Notes under the pieces: generated by a model
Told to the model about the DNA's origin: nothing
The model's database searches: none
The model's input: only the letters and a program-made list of their open reading frames with translations
Assembly: GCF_000316035.1 (NCBI RefSeq)
Contig: NZ_ANHX01000092.1
Coordinates: 99,328 to 163,327 of the forward strand
Length of the DNA: 64,000 nt
Direction of reading: 5' to 3'
Origin: Paenibacillus sp. PAMC 26794
GTDB taxonomy: Bacteria > Bacillota > Bacilli > Paenibacillales > Paenibacillaceae
Position numbers and translations under genes: made by a program
Shown here: positions 45,307-53,509 of the stretch, piece after piece
Numbering within the stretch: the first letter of the stretch is position 1
Layout: every line of letters starts with the position of its first letter

Positions 45307-46341
45307 ATGTTTGGTGGTTTTACGAAAGATTTGGGTATTGACTTGGGGACAGCAAATACGTTGGTATATGTACGAGGAAAAGGAATTGTGGTGCGAGAAC
45401 CTTCGGTTGTCGCTATACGGACAGATACAAATAGCATCGAGGCAGTAGGTGAAGCCGCCAAAAAAATGATTGGACGTACACCAGGTAACATTCGTGCCAT
45501 CCGTCCAATGAAAGATGGCGTTATTGCCGATTTCGATACAACGGCAACGATGATCAAATATTTCATCCGTGAGGCGCAGAAACAACGCTCTATGTTCCAG
45601 CGTCATCCAAACGTGATGGTATGTGTACCATCCGGGATCACGGCAGTAGAACAACGTGCGGTTGAAGATGCAACCAAACAGGCTGGAGCACGTGAAGCCT
45701 ATACAATTGAAGAGCCTTTTGCTGCTGCAATCGGTGCAGATCTGCCTGTATGGGAACCAACGGGTAGTATGGTTGTCGATATTGGTGGCGGTACAACGGA
45801 AGTGGCTGTTATCTCTCTTGGTGGTATTGTAACGAGCCGTTCGGTTCGTGTAGCAGGTGACGAGATGGATGAATCCGTTATCCAGTATATCAAACGCCAA
45901 TACAATCTCATGATCGGTGAGCGTACATCGGAGCAATTGAAGATGGACATCGGATCAGCTATGCCATTGGAACAAGTAGAAACGATGGAAATTCGTGGAC
46001 GTGACCTTGTAACAGGTCTGCCGAAGACAATTACGATTACTTCGGACGAGATCAGTGAAGCGCTGGCTGATACCGTGAATGCAATTGTTGAAGCGGTAAA
46101 AGTAACACTGGAAAAATGCCCGCCTGAACTTGCTGCCGATATCATGGATCGGGGTATTGTTCTTACAGGTGGTGGGGCGTTGCTTCGCAACCTGGACAAG
46201 CTTCTCGCTGGTGAAACAGGAATGCCTGTCATTGTGGCTGAGAACCCGCTGGATTGTGTAGCAATCGGAACAGGTAAAGCGCTAGAGAATATTCATTTGT
46301 TCAAAAGCAGAAGCAGTTCGGCAGTTCGTTCCAAACGTTAA
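45307..46341 (+). CDS. mreB: Rod shape-determining protein MreB
   Basis: MreB is the actin-like protein that guides lateral wall synthesis. The 344-residue protein has the nucleotide-binding IDLGTANTLVYVRG, the phosphate-2 loop DIGGGTTEVAVISLGG and the adenosine motif GIVLTGGGALLRNLD. AAGGAG precedes the ATG. A 185-base spacer with strong secondary structure separates it from mreC, unlike the tight spacing of mreC and mreD. The 183-base gap before mreB has no clear promoter by eye. Confidence 0.98.
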   Translation: MFGGFTKDLGIDLGTANTLVYVRGKGIVVREPSVVAIRTDTNSIEAVGEAAKKMIGRTPGNIRAIRPMKDGVIADFDTTATMIKYFIREAQKQRSMFQRHPNVMVCVPSGITAVEQRAVEDATKQAGAREAYTIEEPFAAAIGADLPVWEPTGSMVVDIGGGTTEVAVISLGGIVTSRSVRVAGDEMDESVIQYIKRQYNLMIGERTSEQLKMDIGSAMPLEQVETMEIRGRDLVTGLPKTITITSDEISEALADTVNAIVEAVKVTLEKCPPELAADIMDRGIVLTGGGALLRNLDKLLAGETGMPVIVAENPLDCVAIGTGKALENIHLFKSRSSSAVRSKR

Positions 46342-46451
46342 TTGGTATTTGCCTAACTTGGCATAGCGACCAAGTGGCAAGATATCTTTATAGAGGACCC
46401 GGTTAACCCCGGGGATGAGCTATTACCCGCTTAACAGGGGAGGATCAGCTG

Positions 46452-46514
46452 ATATTCTCGCAGGGACTACAGGTCTGACAGTCTCCCCGCCGGGCATGGC
46501 TCGGAAGAGAATAT
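46452..46514 (+). promoter_or_regulatory. Structured spacer between mreB and mreC
   Basis: ATATTCTC (46452-46459) can pair with GAGAATAT (46507-46514), enclosing GGGACT (46463-46468) opposite AGTCTCCC (46480-46487). The structure ends just before the mreC SD-like AGAGG. No run of T follows, so it is not a terminator. A role in mreC translation or RNA processing is inference. Confidence 0.4.
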
Positions 46515-46535
46515 GGATGTTAGAGGGTGTTCGAA

Positions 46536-47399
46536 CTGTTTAAACTGCTAGGCAACAAAAGACTTTTTGTTTTGCTGGTGGGCCTTGTTACATTTATCGC
46601 GTTAATGGGCTTTACGCTCAGTCCGCGAACCACTCTATCCTGGCCGGAGAAATTCCTGAAGGATTCAGTTGGATTTGTACAATACGTATTTTACAAGCCC
46701 GCTTCCTATGTAGCGGGCTTTTTCAAAGATGTAGCGAACATGCGTACGGTATATGAAGAGAATGAAGAGCTCCGCATCGCGATGGGTCACTATACCCGAG
46801 ATCGGCTGAAGTACAATGATATGGAGCAAGTGAATGAGCAACTTCAGAAAGCGCTCAATTTCACAGAAGAACAGAAGAATCGCTATAATTACGGTTCACG
46901 AATTGCTCAGGTTATCAGTGCCAATTCGGATCCAAATAGCAGAACCATTAACATTGATATCGGTGAAAATGCGGGAATCAAGCCGGGGATGGCCGTTACC
47001 TCCCAGGAAGGGCTGGTCGGTGTGATCAGTCATGTCAGCTCATATACATCAACGGTTAATCTGTTAACGTCCATGGACGCCAATGATCCGACATCCAATG
47101 CAATTGCAGCAACGGCAGTAGGTAAAGATAAAGTGTTTGGTATGATTGAGAGTTATGATCCGAAGACGGGCATGCTCAAGATGACCAAAATCTCAGAGGA
47201 TTCAAACATCCAAAAGGGTGATGAGATCATTTCCTCCGGAATCATCAATAACTTTCCGAAGTACATGCGGATTGGTGAAGTGAAAAGTGTCGAGAAAAGT
47301 GAGTATGGTTTAACAAAAACAGCTACAATTGATCCATATGCAAGCTTCCTTGACTGGAAAGAGCTGATTGTCATTATCCCGCCTGAGGTAAAAGAATAA
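46536..47399 (+). CDS. mreC: Rod shape-determining protein MreC, possible CTG start
   Basis: MreC is a membrane protein with an extracellular beta-rich domain that couples MreB to wall synthases. It has an N-terminal membrane helix (RLFVLLVGLVTFIALMGF), a coiled coil (about 75-110) and the beta domain. Start choice is unusual. The frame opens after a TAG at 46521; GTG 46527 directly abuts AGAGG with no spacing, while CTG 46536 lies nine bases after it and gives a FKLLGNKRL N-terminus. CTG initiation is proposed (287 residues); GTG would give 290. The stop overlaps the mreD ATG by one base. Confidence 0.92.
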   Translation: MFKLLGNKRLFVLLVGLVTFIALMGFTLSPRTTLSWPEKFLKDSVGFVQYVFYKPASYVAGFFKDVANMRTVYEENEELRIAMGHYTRDRLKYNDMEQVNEQLQKALNFTEEQKNRYNYGSRIAQVISANSDPNSRTINIDIGENAGIKPGMAVTSQEGLVGVISHVSSYTSTVNLLTSMDANDPTSNAIAATAVGKDKVFGMIESYDPKTGMLKMTKISEDSNIQKGDEIISSGIINNFPKYMRIGEVKSVEKSEYGLTKTATIDPYASFLDWKELIVIIPPEVKE

Positions 47400-47932
47400 T
47401 GGTTACACGCAAGCAAGTCTTGTTCCTGTTGCTATTCTTTGTTTTCATTGCGGAAGGCACAATTTTGCCGCTGCTCATCCCTTCTGGCTGGCACATGCGT
47501 ATTTCTGCCAATCTGGTCTATATCGTAATTTTGTTTATCGCTGTATATCATCATCGTCACACGGCATTAGTGCTTGGTATATTTTTTGGACTATTGCATG
47601 ACGTTGTATTCTACGGCGAGATGATTGGACCTTATGGATTCTCGATGGGATTATCGGCATATATGATGGGACTCATTTTTCAAGCACCACGTGCACCACT
47701 GCCGGTTATGGTATCGGTTGTCATTTTGGGAAGTCTGCTTAATGACACCATGCTATTTTTCCTGTACAAGCTCTTCCAACTTAACCACGTGACCTTTGAC
47801 TGGGCGTTGATTGAATACATGATTCCTAATTTGTTCATTCATTTTGTGTTTGCCTTGATCATTTATGTCCCCCTTCGGAAACAACTGGAGCGGATCGGAA
47901 AGAGACGGAGCAAGACAGAAGAAGCTTCCTAA
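47399..47932 (+). CDS. mreD: Rod shape-determining protein MreD
   Basis: MreD is a small integral membrane partner of MreC in the elongation machinery. The 177-residue protein has about five hydrophobic helices (VLFLLLFFVFIAEGTILPLL, VYIVILFIAVYHHR, ALVLGIFFGLLHDVVFYG and others). It ends in a basic tail (RKQLERIGKRRSKTEE). The ATG overlaps the mreC TAA by one base. It follows the universal mreBCD order. Confidence 0.96.
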   Translation: MVTRKQVLFLLLFFVFIAEGTILPLLIPSGWHMRISANLVYIVILFIAVYHHRHTALVLGIFFGLLHDVVFYGEMIGPYGFSMGLSAYMMGLIFQAPRAPLPVMVSVVILGSLLNDTMLFFLYKLFQLNHVTFDWALIEYMIPNLFIHFVFALIIYVPLRKQLERIGKRRSKTEEAS

Positions 47933-48006
47933 ATACATTTATGGAGCGCAAAGCAGGAACTTGGGGCCCCGGGCACGAAATGTAATGAGATGGGAGGGAC
48001 AGGCTT

Positions 48007-48669
48007 ATGACGGTAAAATCGAATCACGTAACGATTAAAGGCATCCGAGACGGCCTGGTTTTCCTGTTGGACGATCAATGTGAATTCGAGGAATTGCTCT
48101 ATGAGCTCCGCTATAAGCTGGAACACAGCCATCAAAATATTTTGACCGGACCGATTGTTCATGTGGATATCAAGTTGGGTGCCCGCGAAGTGACAGAGGA
48201 CCAGAAAGAAGCAATCCTCGATATATTGAAGCAAAAAGGGAATTTGCTTATTCGATCCATCGACTCACCTGCACTCCAACCGGAGGTTAAAGGACCACCG
48301 CCGATTGTAACCATGTGTGGTATGGTGCGTTCAGGTCAGGTGCTTCATCATGAAGGAAATCTCCTGTTTCTTGGGGATATCAATCCGGGGGGCACGGTGA
48401 CGTGTACCGGAGATATATATGTGTTGGGTTCACTCAGAGGTATGGCTCATGCCGGAATTGGCGGGGACGAGGAAGCAATCATTGCCGCTTCGGTATTTGC
48501 ACCGACGCAGCTACGGATTGCGGATATCATCAGTCGTCCTCCCGATGAATGGGAGAGCCGAGAGACCGGAATGGAATTTGCTTACTTACAGGACAATCAG
48601 ATGCAGATAGACAAAATGAGCAATATCGTTCGGTTACGCCGAGATTTTAATGTGTTTAAAGGAGTGTAG
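48007..48669 (+). CDS. minC: Septum site-determining protein MinC
   Basis: MinC inhibits FtsZ polymerisation away from midcell. The 220-residue protein has a variable N-terminal FtsZ-interacting domain (about 1-100). The C-terminal right-handed beta-helix follows, with VRSGQVLHHEGNLLFLGDIN and GTVTCTGDIYVLGSLRGMAHAG, which dimerises and binds MinD. GGGAGG lies upstream of the ATG. minD starts three bases after its stop, so translation is coupled. Confidence 0.97.
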   Translation: MTVKSNHVTIKGIRDGLVFLLDDQCEFEELLYELRYKLEHSHQNILTGPIVHVDIKLGAREVTEDQKEAILDILKQKGNLLIRSIDSPALQPEVKGPPPIVTMCGMVRSGQVLHHEGNLLFLGDINPGGTVTCTGDIYVLGSLRGMAHAGIGGDEEAIIAASVFAPTQLRIADIISRPPDEWESRETGMEFAYLQDNQMQIDKMSNIVRLRRDFNVFKGV

Positions 48670-48672
48670 CTC

Positions 48673-49467
48673 ATGGGAGAGGCGATCGTGATCACTTCGG
48701 GTAAAGGCGGCGTGGGTAAAACAACCACCTCGGCAAACATCGGGACAGCGCTGGCGCTGCTTGGCAAAAAGGTTTGTCTGGTAGATACCGATATCGGCCT
48801 TCGTAATTTGGATGTCGTGATGGGACTCGAAAACCGTATTATTTACGATCTGTGCGACGTTGCGGACGGACGCTGCCGTCTGAATCAGGCTTTGGTCAAA
48901 GACAAGCGTTTCGAAGAATTATATATGCTGCCTGCGGCGCAGACGAGAGACAAAAACTCAGTGTCGCCAGAACAGGTCAAGGATATTATCCTTGAATTGA
49001 AAAAAGATTTTGAGTACGTCATTATTGATTGCCCAGCCGGTATAGAGCAGGGTTTCAAAAATGCGGTAGCAGGAGCAGATCAGGCCATCGTGGTCACTAC
49101 ACCGGAAAATGCTGCAGTACGTGATGCGGATCGTGTCATCGGCCTGCTGGAGAGTTCGCACATTCAATCACCAAAGCTGGTGGTGAATCGAATTCGCAAT
49201 AATATGGTTAAATCGGGTGACATGTTAGATATCGATGGTATTTTACAAGTACTTAATATTGACCTGATTGGCATCGTGCCTGATGATGAACTGGTCATCA
49301 AAGCGGCCAATTCAGGAGAACCTACGGTCATGAATCCGGATTCACTTGCGGCGATTGCGTATCGCAACATTGCACGACGCATTCTGGGAGATACGGTCCC
49401 ATTAATGCAGTTGGAGCAGAAAAAGGGCGCTTTCACTCGTTTCAAAAAGTTCCTCGGAATGGGTTAA
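48673..49467 (+). CDS. minD: Septum site-determining ATPase MinD
   Basis: MinD is the membrane-bound ParA/MinD-type ATPase that recruits MinC. The 264-residue protein has the deviant Walker A GKGGVGKT at residues 10-17, VDTDIGLRNLD and IIDCPAGIEQG. The C-terminal basic amphipathic segment (KKGAFTRFKKFLGMG) is the membrane-targeting helix. AAAGGAG precedes the ATG. A terminator follows the operon. Confidence 0.98.
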   Translation: MGEAIVITSGKGGVGKTTTSANIGTALALLGKKVCLVDTDIGLRNLDVVMGLENRIIYDLCDVADGRCRLNQALVKDKRFEELYMLPAAQTRDKNSVSPEQVKDIILELKKDFEYVIIDCPAGIEQGFKNAVAGADQAIVVTTPENAAVRDADRVIGLLESSHIQSPKLVVNRIRNNMVKSGDMLDIDGILQVLNIDLIGIVPDDELVIKAANSGEPTVMNPDSLAAIAYRNIARRILGDTVPLMQLEQKKGAFTRFKKFLGMG

Positions 49468-49505
49468 TTCATTTAAATGGACTTATTCATTATCTGATTA
49501 CATGA

Positions 49506-49535
49506 CAGCCGTGGCTTATAGCCCGGCTTTTTTTG
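49506..49535 (+). terminator. Terminator of minCD
   Basis: AGCCGTGGC pairs with GCCCGGCT (one bulge) and is followed by seven T residues. Confidence 0.8.
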
Positions 49536-49555
49536 TTACCTGCGGGCAGGCTTGT

Positions 49556-49584
49556 TCATATTATCAAGCACCTCTTCATAGGAT
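49556..49584 (+). promoter_or_regulatory. Sigma-E-type promoter for spoIVFA-spoIVFB
   Basis: TCATATT, 14 bases and CATAGGAT closely match the mother-cell sigma-E pattern. It stands between the minD terminator and the spoIVFA SD sequence. The -10 continues as CATAGGATGTAGTAA, repeated exactly upstream of the SafA-like gene. Confidence 0.7.
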
Positions 49585-49616
49585 GTAGTAAACAAGCCTC
49601 GGCGGGAGGACATTCC

Positions 49617-50465
49617 ATGAACACGAAACTCAGAATCAAGCAGAGACGAGAAGAACGCATCCGGCGACTGATGGATGGTGCCACTGTGGAGGTCTTACAG
49701 GAGCAAAAAGTAGGTTCACTGTTGGACAAGAATGAGATCATACACCCGAAACCATTTACGCCTAGTGAGGGGATACAGGAAAGAGATCCGGAATGGTTGT
49801 GGAAAAAAGAGAATGGTCATTTCGTTCCAGGGGGGCATTCGAGATTCAACCTGTTCAAGTCACTTCTCAAACGGACGGTTATTAGCGCTTTGATATTTGG
49901 CGGAGTATGGGGTCTATTTCAGTTGGATACATCGTGGACGACATCACCCAAAACAGTAATTGCGGATGCACTCCATCGAGATATGGATTTTGCCTTAGCA
50001 GCGGCTTGGTATGAACGGCATTTTGGAGGAACGCCTTCGTTTCTTCCGGTCCTCGGACATACGACGGATGCCGTGAACGGATTGAAAGTAAGGCAGTTAC
50101 TGGGCAAACCGATCTCAGGCACAGTGGTTCAGCCATTCGCGCTGAGCATGAAGGGAATTGAGATCGTTCCGGATGCCGCAGGTGCAGAACTTATACAGGT
50201 CGCCAGTTCTGATGCTGGGCGTGTCATGGAGGTTATCGGAGATGCAGCAAGCGGATTCACAGTTGTTATCCAGCATACAGGCAATGTGACGGCAATATAC
50301 GGTCGGCTGAACGAAAGTGAAGTGAACGTGAATGATTGGGTGGAAGCGGGGAATCCAGTGGGGAGTCTCAAGGCTACGGGTGGTGAACAACCGGTCACGC
50401 TCTATTTTGCAGTCAAAGAGGGGGAGGAGTACGTAGACCCGGCGGAAGTTGTTGCCCTTGATTAG
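49617..50465 (+). CDS. spoIVFA: SpoIVFA-like regulator of the SpoIVFB protease
   Basis: In B. subtilis SpoIVFA scaffolds and inhibits the SpoIVFB protease in the outer forespore membrane until a forespore signal arrives. This 282-residue protein starts at the ATG after GGGAGG (MNTKLRIKQRREER); the longer frame from 49533 includes the promoter region. A basic N-terminus is followed by a membrane helix (TVISALIFGGVWGLF, about 85-100). A C-terminal LytM/peptidase M23-like beta domain follows (about 165-280, VVIQHTGNVTAIYGRL); M23 zinc ligands appear lost. It overlaps the spoIVFB start. Confidence 0.88.
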   Translation: MNTKLRIKQRREERIRRLMDGATVEVLQEQKVGSLLDKNEIIHPKPFTPSEGIQERDPEWLWKKENGHFVPGGHSRFNLFKSLLKRTVISALIFGGVWGLFQLDTSWTTSPKTVIADALHRDMDFALAAAWYERHFGGTPSFLPVLGHTTDAVNGLKVRQLLGKPISGTVVQPFALSMKGIEIVPDAAGAELIQVASSDAGRVMEVIGDAASGFTVVIQHTGNVTAIYGRLNESEVNVNDWVEAGNPVGSLKATGGEQPVTLYFAVKEGEEYVDPAEVVALD

Positions 50466-51318
50466 GGTGTGGGGAGTCCGTATTACGTTTCATCCGTTTT
50501 TTGTAATTATTATGATGGCCTCCCTTCTGACTGGACATTTTATTGAGCTTATTACGTTGTTTGCCATCGTATTCATTCATGAATGTGGACATGCTGCGGC
50601 GGCGGCCCTTTTGGGCTATCGTGTCTTGTCGATCCAGATGCTCCCTTTTGGAGGAGTAGCGGTTATCGAAGATGGAGGTACGATCACGGCCTACCGGGAA
50701 ATCATGATTGCTCTGGCAGGTCCATTACAAAACATGCTGATGGTTGGTGTGGTTTTGCTGTTGCAGTATGGCAATCTTGGCGATCCGGTATTTCTCAACT
50801 ATATCATTCAGGGGAACCTGCTCATTGCCCTATTTAATCTGCTGCCTGTACTTCCTCTGGACGGAGGTAAAATTGTTCAGGCACTTGTCAGTCTGTGGGC
50901 ACCCTACTACACAACATTAATGTGGACTTACAGAATTAGCATTCTGTGTAGCGTAGGGGTTATTTTATATGCTATCAGCCGATGGTTTACTGGAGACTAC
51001 GGCCTACCGCTCAACATTCTGTTAATCGGCCTTTTTTTGTTCTATTCCAACGTAACGGATTACCGAAATGTGCCCTATCGCTTTATTCGTTTTCTGATGA
51101 ATCGAGAGGGTGCGTTCGCTCGTCACGCAGCTACTGGCAGTTTGGCTCAGCCAATAATCTCATTTCCGGCGAAACCTTTGGACACTATTTTGCGTCTATT
51201 AAAGAGAGAAAGATACCATATGGTATACGTGATGAACAGACAGGGTCGAATTATGGCCGTATTGCCTGAGCAACGGATTATCGGATCCTATTTTCAACAA
51301 AATGGTGATAAATTGTAG
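50449..51318 (+). CDS. spoIVFB: SpoIVFB-like site-2 intramembrane metalloprotease
   Basis: SpoIVFB cleaves pro-sigma-K to activate late mother-cell transcription. The 289-residue multipass protein has the zinc motif HECGH at residues 44-48 (counting from TTG 50449) and the second metal-ligand motif LPLDGGK with Asp138, matching the S2P family. The last 60 residues form a soluble domain ending VLPEQRIIGSY. The start lies within the end of spoIVFA (17-base overlap); TTG 50449, TTG 50452, TTG 50458 and GTG 50467 are all possible. The overlap implies coupled translation. Confidence 0.93.
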   Translation: MLPLIRVWGVRITFHPFFVIIMMASLLTGHFIELITLFAIVFIHECGHAAAAALLGYRVLSIQMLPFGGVAVIEDGGTITAYREIMIALAGPLQNMLMVGVVLLLQYGNLGDPVFLNYIIQGNLLIALFNLLPVLPLDGGKIVQALVSLWAPYYTTLMWTYRISILCSVGVILYAISRWFTGDYGLPLNILLIGLFLFYSNVTDYRNVPYRFIRFLMNREGAFARHAATGSLAQPIISFPAKPLDTILRLLKRERYHMVYVMNRQGRIMAVLPEQRIIGSYFQQNGDKL

Positions 51319-51424
51319 TGTTCTGGTGGACCTGTTCTGAAATGGGTTAATACATGTACAATGAGAATTGAAAAGATACTGAAATGGATGTGGATGATTT
51401 GAATTGTCTTCTAGAGGTGAAGCC

Positions 51425-52675
51425 ATGAAACAAATGATAGTACATAATGAACATAACCTCATGCAAATGGCGCTTCTGGAAGAAGGCAAAGCTGTGGAAT
51501 TTACGGCAGAGCGTACACGCGAGCGTGGACTGCTGGGTTCCTTTTTCAAGGGACGGGTCGTGAATGTGTTACCAGGTATGCAGGCTGCTTTTGTGGATAT
51601 TGGTCAGAAAAAGAATGCGTTTCTCTATGTGGACGATGTGTTGCATCCCCATCTGGAGAAACAGCCCAAGGTGAAGCCTTCCATCTCGGAGTTGCTTCGT
51701 CCGGGTCAGGAAGTCATTGTTCAGGTTCTGAAAGAACCGGTAGGAGGCAAGGGAGCCCGGGTGACGACTCATTATTCACTTCCGGGCCGTTGGCTTGTCT
51801 ACATGCCTGTTGCTGACTACGTAGCGGTATCCAAGAAAATTGCCCGTGAAGGGGATCGTTCCCGTCTTAAGGCACTTGGGGAGCAACTGAGGCGGGATGA
51901 AGAAGGACTTATTATTCGAACCGTATCTGGAGAAGAGCAGCATGAAGCCATTAAGTCGGACTTGGAAACATTACGCGCGCAGTGGTACCTGATTCGTGAA
52001 AAAGCGGACAGTTTGCCTTCACCAAGCCTCTTGCATCGGGATCATAGCATGGTACAGCGAATCATCAGAGATGTGTATACGCCAGGGAGTGACGAAGTCA
52101 TCACTGATAGTGAAGGACAAGCCCGTGAGGTAAAAGCATTGCTGGAAGAGATTAGTCCTGGTCATCAACCCAAAGTTCAGGTGTATCGGGGAACAGAATC
52201 CATCTTTGCTGCCTATGGTGTGCAGGAACAGTTGAATAAGGATTTTGCCCGGAAAGTGTGGTTGCCCGGAGGCGGATACATTGTCATTGATCATACCGAA
52301 GCTCTGACTGTAGTGGATGTGAACACAGGTAAATATACGGGAGCTGGCGGTGACAGTCTGGAAGAGACTGTGACTGAGACCAACATGCAGGCTGCAGTAG
52401 AGATTGCCCGTCTGATGCGCTTGCGGGATATCGGTGGCATGATTATTGTCGACTTCATTGATATGGAGGAAGCTTCAAATCGGCATGAAGTGGCAGCGAC
52501 CTTGGAGGGCGAGCTCAAGAAGGATCGGACCAAAGCGTTTGTGATGGGCTGGACCAAGCTGGGCTTGCTTGAACTGACACGCAAAAAAGTGCGGGAAGAG
52601 AGTACGTTGCCCTATGTGGAGCCGTGTTCTTCCTGTCATGGTACGGGAAAAAGATATATTTCACCTTTACATTGA
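51425..52675 (+). CDS. rng: Ribonuclease E/G family protein
   Basis: This single-strand endoribonuclease matures rRNA and decays mRNA in bacteria that have it; B. subtilis lacks it. The start is the ATG (MKQMIVHNEH) after AGAGGTG, giving 416 residues. An S1-like RNA-binding region is at about 35-120 (GLLGSFFKGRVVNVLPGMQAA). The catalytic DNase I-like part has the metal-binding aspartates in VVDVNTGKYTG and IIVDFIDME. A C-terminal PCSSCHGTGK zinc-link motif suggests dimer formation. The length fits RNase G rather than RNase E, with no degradosome scaffold tail. The rplU promoter overlaps its stop codon. Confidence 0.93.
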   Translation: MKQMIVHNEHNLMQMALLEEGKAVEFTAERTRERGLLGSFFKGRVVNVLPGMQAAFVDIGQKKNAFLYVDDVLHPHLEKQPKVKPSISELLRPGQEVIVQVLKEPVGGKGARVTTHYSLPGRWLVYMPVADYVAVSKKIAREGDRSRLKALGEQLRRDEEGLIIRTVSGEEQHEAIKSDLETLRAQWYLIREKADSLPSPSLLHRDHSMVQRIIRDVYTPGSDEVITDSEGQAREVKALLEEISPGHQPKVQVYRGTESIFAAYGVQEQLNKDFARKVWLPGGGYIVIDHTEALTVVDVNTGKYTGAGGDSLEETVTETNMQAAVEIARLMRLRDIGGMIIVDFIDMEEASNRHEVAATLEGELKKDRTKAFVMGWTKLGLLELTRKKVREESTLPYVEPCSSCHGTGKRYISPLH

Positions 52676-52700
52676 TTTTTGAAATATTGCGTGATATAAT
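52672..52700 (+). promoter_or_regulatory. Vegetative promoter of the rplU operon
   Basis: TTGATT, 17 bases and a perfect TATAAT preceded by TGA (extended -10). The -35 overlaps the stop codon of rng. Confidence 0.8.
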
Positions 52701-52706
52701 ATTCAA

Positions 52707-52830
52707 GTATGTGTTTAGCCTAATGGTCTTGCACATGCTGTAACCGCACTGGCCGGGTATAAGAACAGTTCCGCAAGGACACTGTCACCTGAGAACGGGC
52801 GAGTCTGAGACATGAGGAGGTGCAAGGCAA
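52707..52830 (+). ncRNA. Ribosomal protein L21 leader
   Basis: This structured 5' untranslated region lies upstream of rplU, at the position of the L21 leader family described for Bacilli. Such leaders are thought to bind a ribosomal protein and control the operon. Paired segments such as CCTGAGA-CGGGCG-TCTGAGAC and ACAGTTCC/AAGGACACTGT are visible. Identification is by location and general pattern, not by a covariance search. Confidence 0.65.
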
Positions 52831-53142
52831 ATGTACGCAATTATTGAAACAGGCGGCAAACAGTACAAAGTCCAAGAGGGCGATGTTCTGTTCATCGAGA
52901 AATTGACTGCGAACGATGGCGAAAGCGTAACGTTCGACCGTGTCCTGGCTGTATCTAACGATCAAGGTTTGACAGCAGGTACACCATTGATTTCCGGAGC
53001 TACTGTAACGGCTAAAGTGGAGAAACATGGCAAAGGACAAAAGGTTATCGTATACAAATACAAACCTAAAAAGAACTACCATGTGAAGCAAGGTCACCGT
53101 CAACCGTACACTAAAGTAACTATCGAAACAATCAAAGCGTAA
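52831..53142 (+). CDS. rplU: 50S ribosomal protein L21
   Basis: L21 is a component of the large ribosomal subunit. The 103-residue protein starts MYAIIETGGKQYKVQEGD, the family signature, and ends with KKNYHVKQGHRQPYTKVTI, the usual rRNA-binding end. GAGGTG lies upstream of the ATG. It is the first gene of rplU-prp-rpmA. Confidence 0.99.
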   Translation: MYAIIETGGKQYKVQEGDVLFIEKLTANDGESVTFDRVLAVSNDQGLTAGTPLISGATVTAKVEKHGKGQKVIVYKYKPKKNYHVKQGHRQPYTKVTIETIKA

Positions 53143-53156
53143 AGAAGGTGCGATAA

Positions 53157-53486
53157 GTGATTATCGTTCAAATCTTTCGTGATGAGGACGGGAACATCGA
53201 ACGTTTTTCCATCGAAGGGCATGCTAATTTTGCCAAGCGGGGAGAAGACATCGTATGTGCCGGGGTATCCGCTGTTACAGTGGGTGCGGTGAACTCGATT
53301 GAAACATTGACCGGTGTCGAAATGGATACCAAGATGAAGAATGGCTTTTTAAGTGGTTCTTTACCTTTGTTAGAGAGAGGGGAAACTTGGTCCCAGGTAC
53401 AATTGTTACTCGAATCCATGGTGGTTATGCTCTCTAATATTGCAGAGTCATACGGGAAGTATATTAAAATACAGCAATACAAATAA
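53157..53486 (+). CDS. prp: Ribosomal-processing cysteine protease Prp
   Basis: Prp (YsxB) removes the N-terminal extension of L27 in Firmicutes. The 109-residue protein has the catalytic His22 (EGHANFA) and Cys34 (DIVCAGVS), separated as in the family. The start is GTG with AAGGTG eight bases upstream. It lies between rplU and rpmA, its substrate gene, as in B. subtilis. Confidence 0.96.
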   Translation: MIIVQIFRDEDGNIERFSIEGHANFAKRGEDIVCAGVSAVTVGAVNSIETLTGVEMDTKMKNGFLSGSLPLLERGETWSQVQLLLESMVVMLSNIAESYGKYIKIQQYK

Positions 53487-53509
53487 GCAAAGAAGGAGGA
53501 CAACCAATC

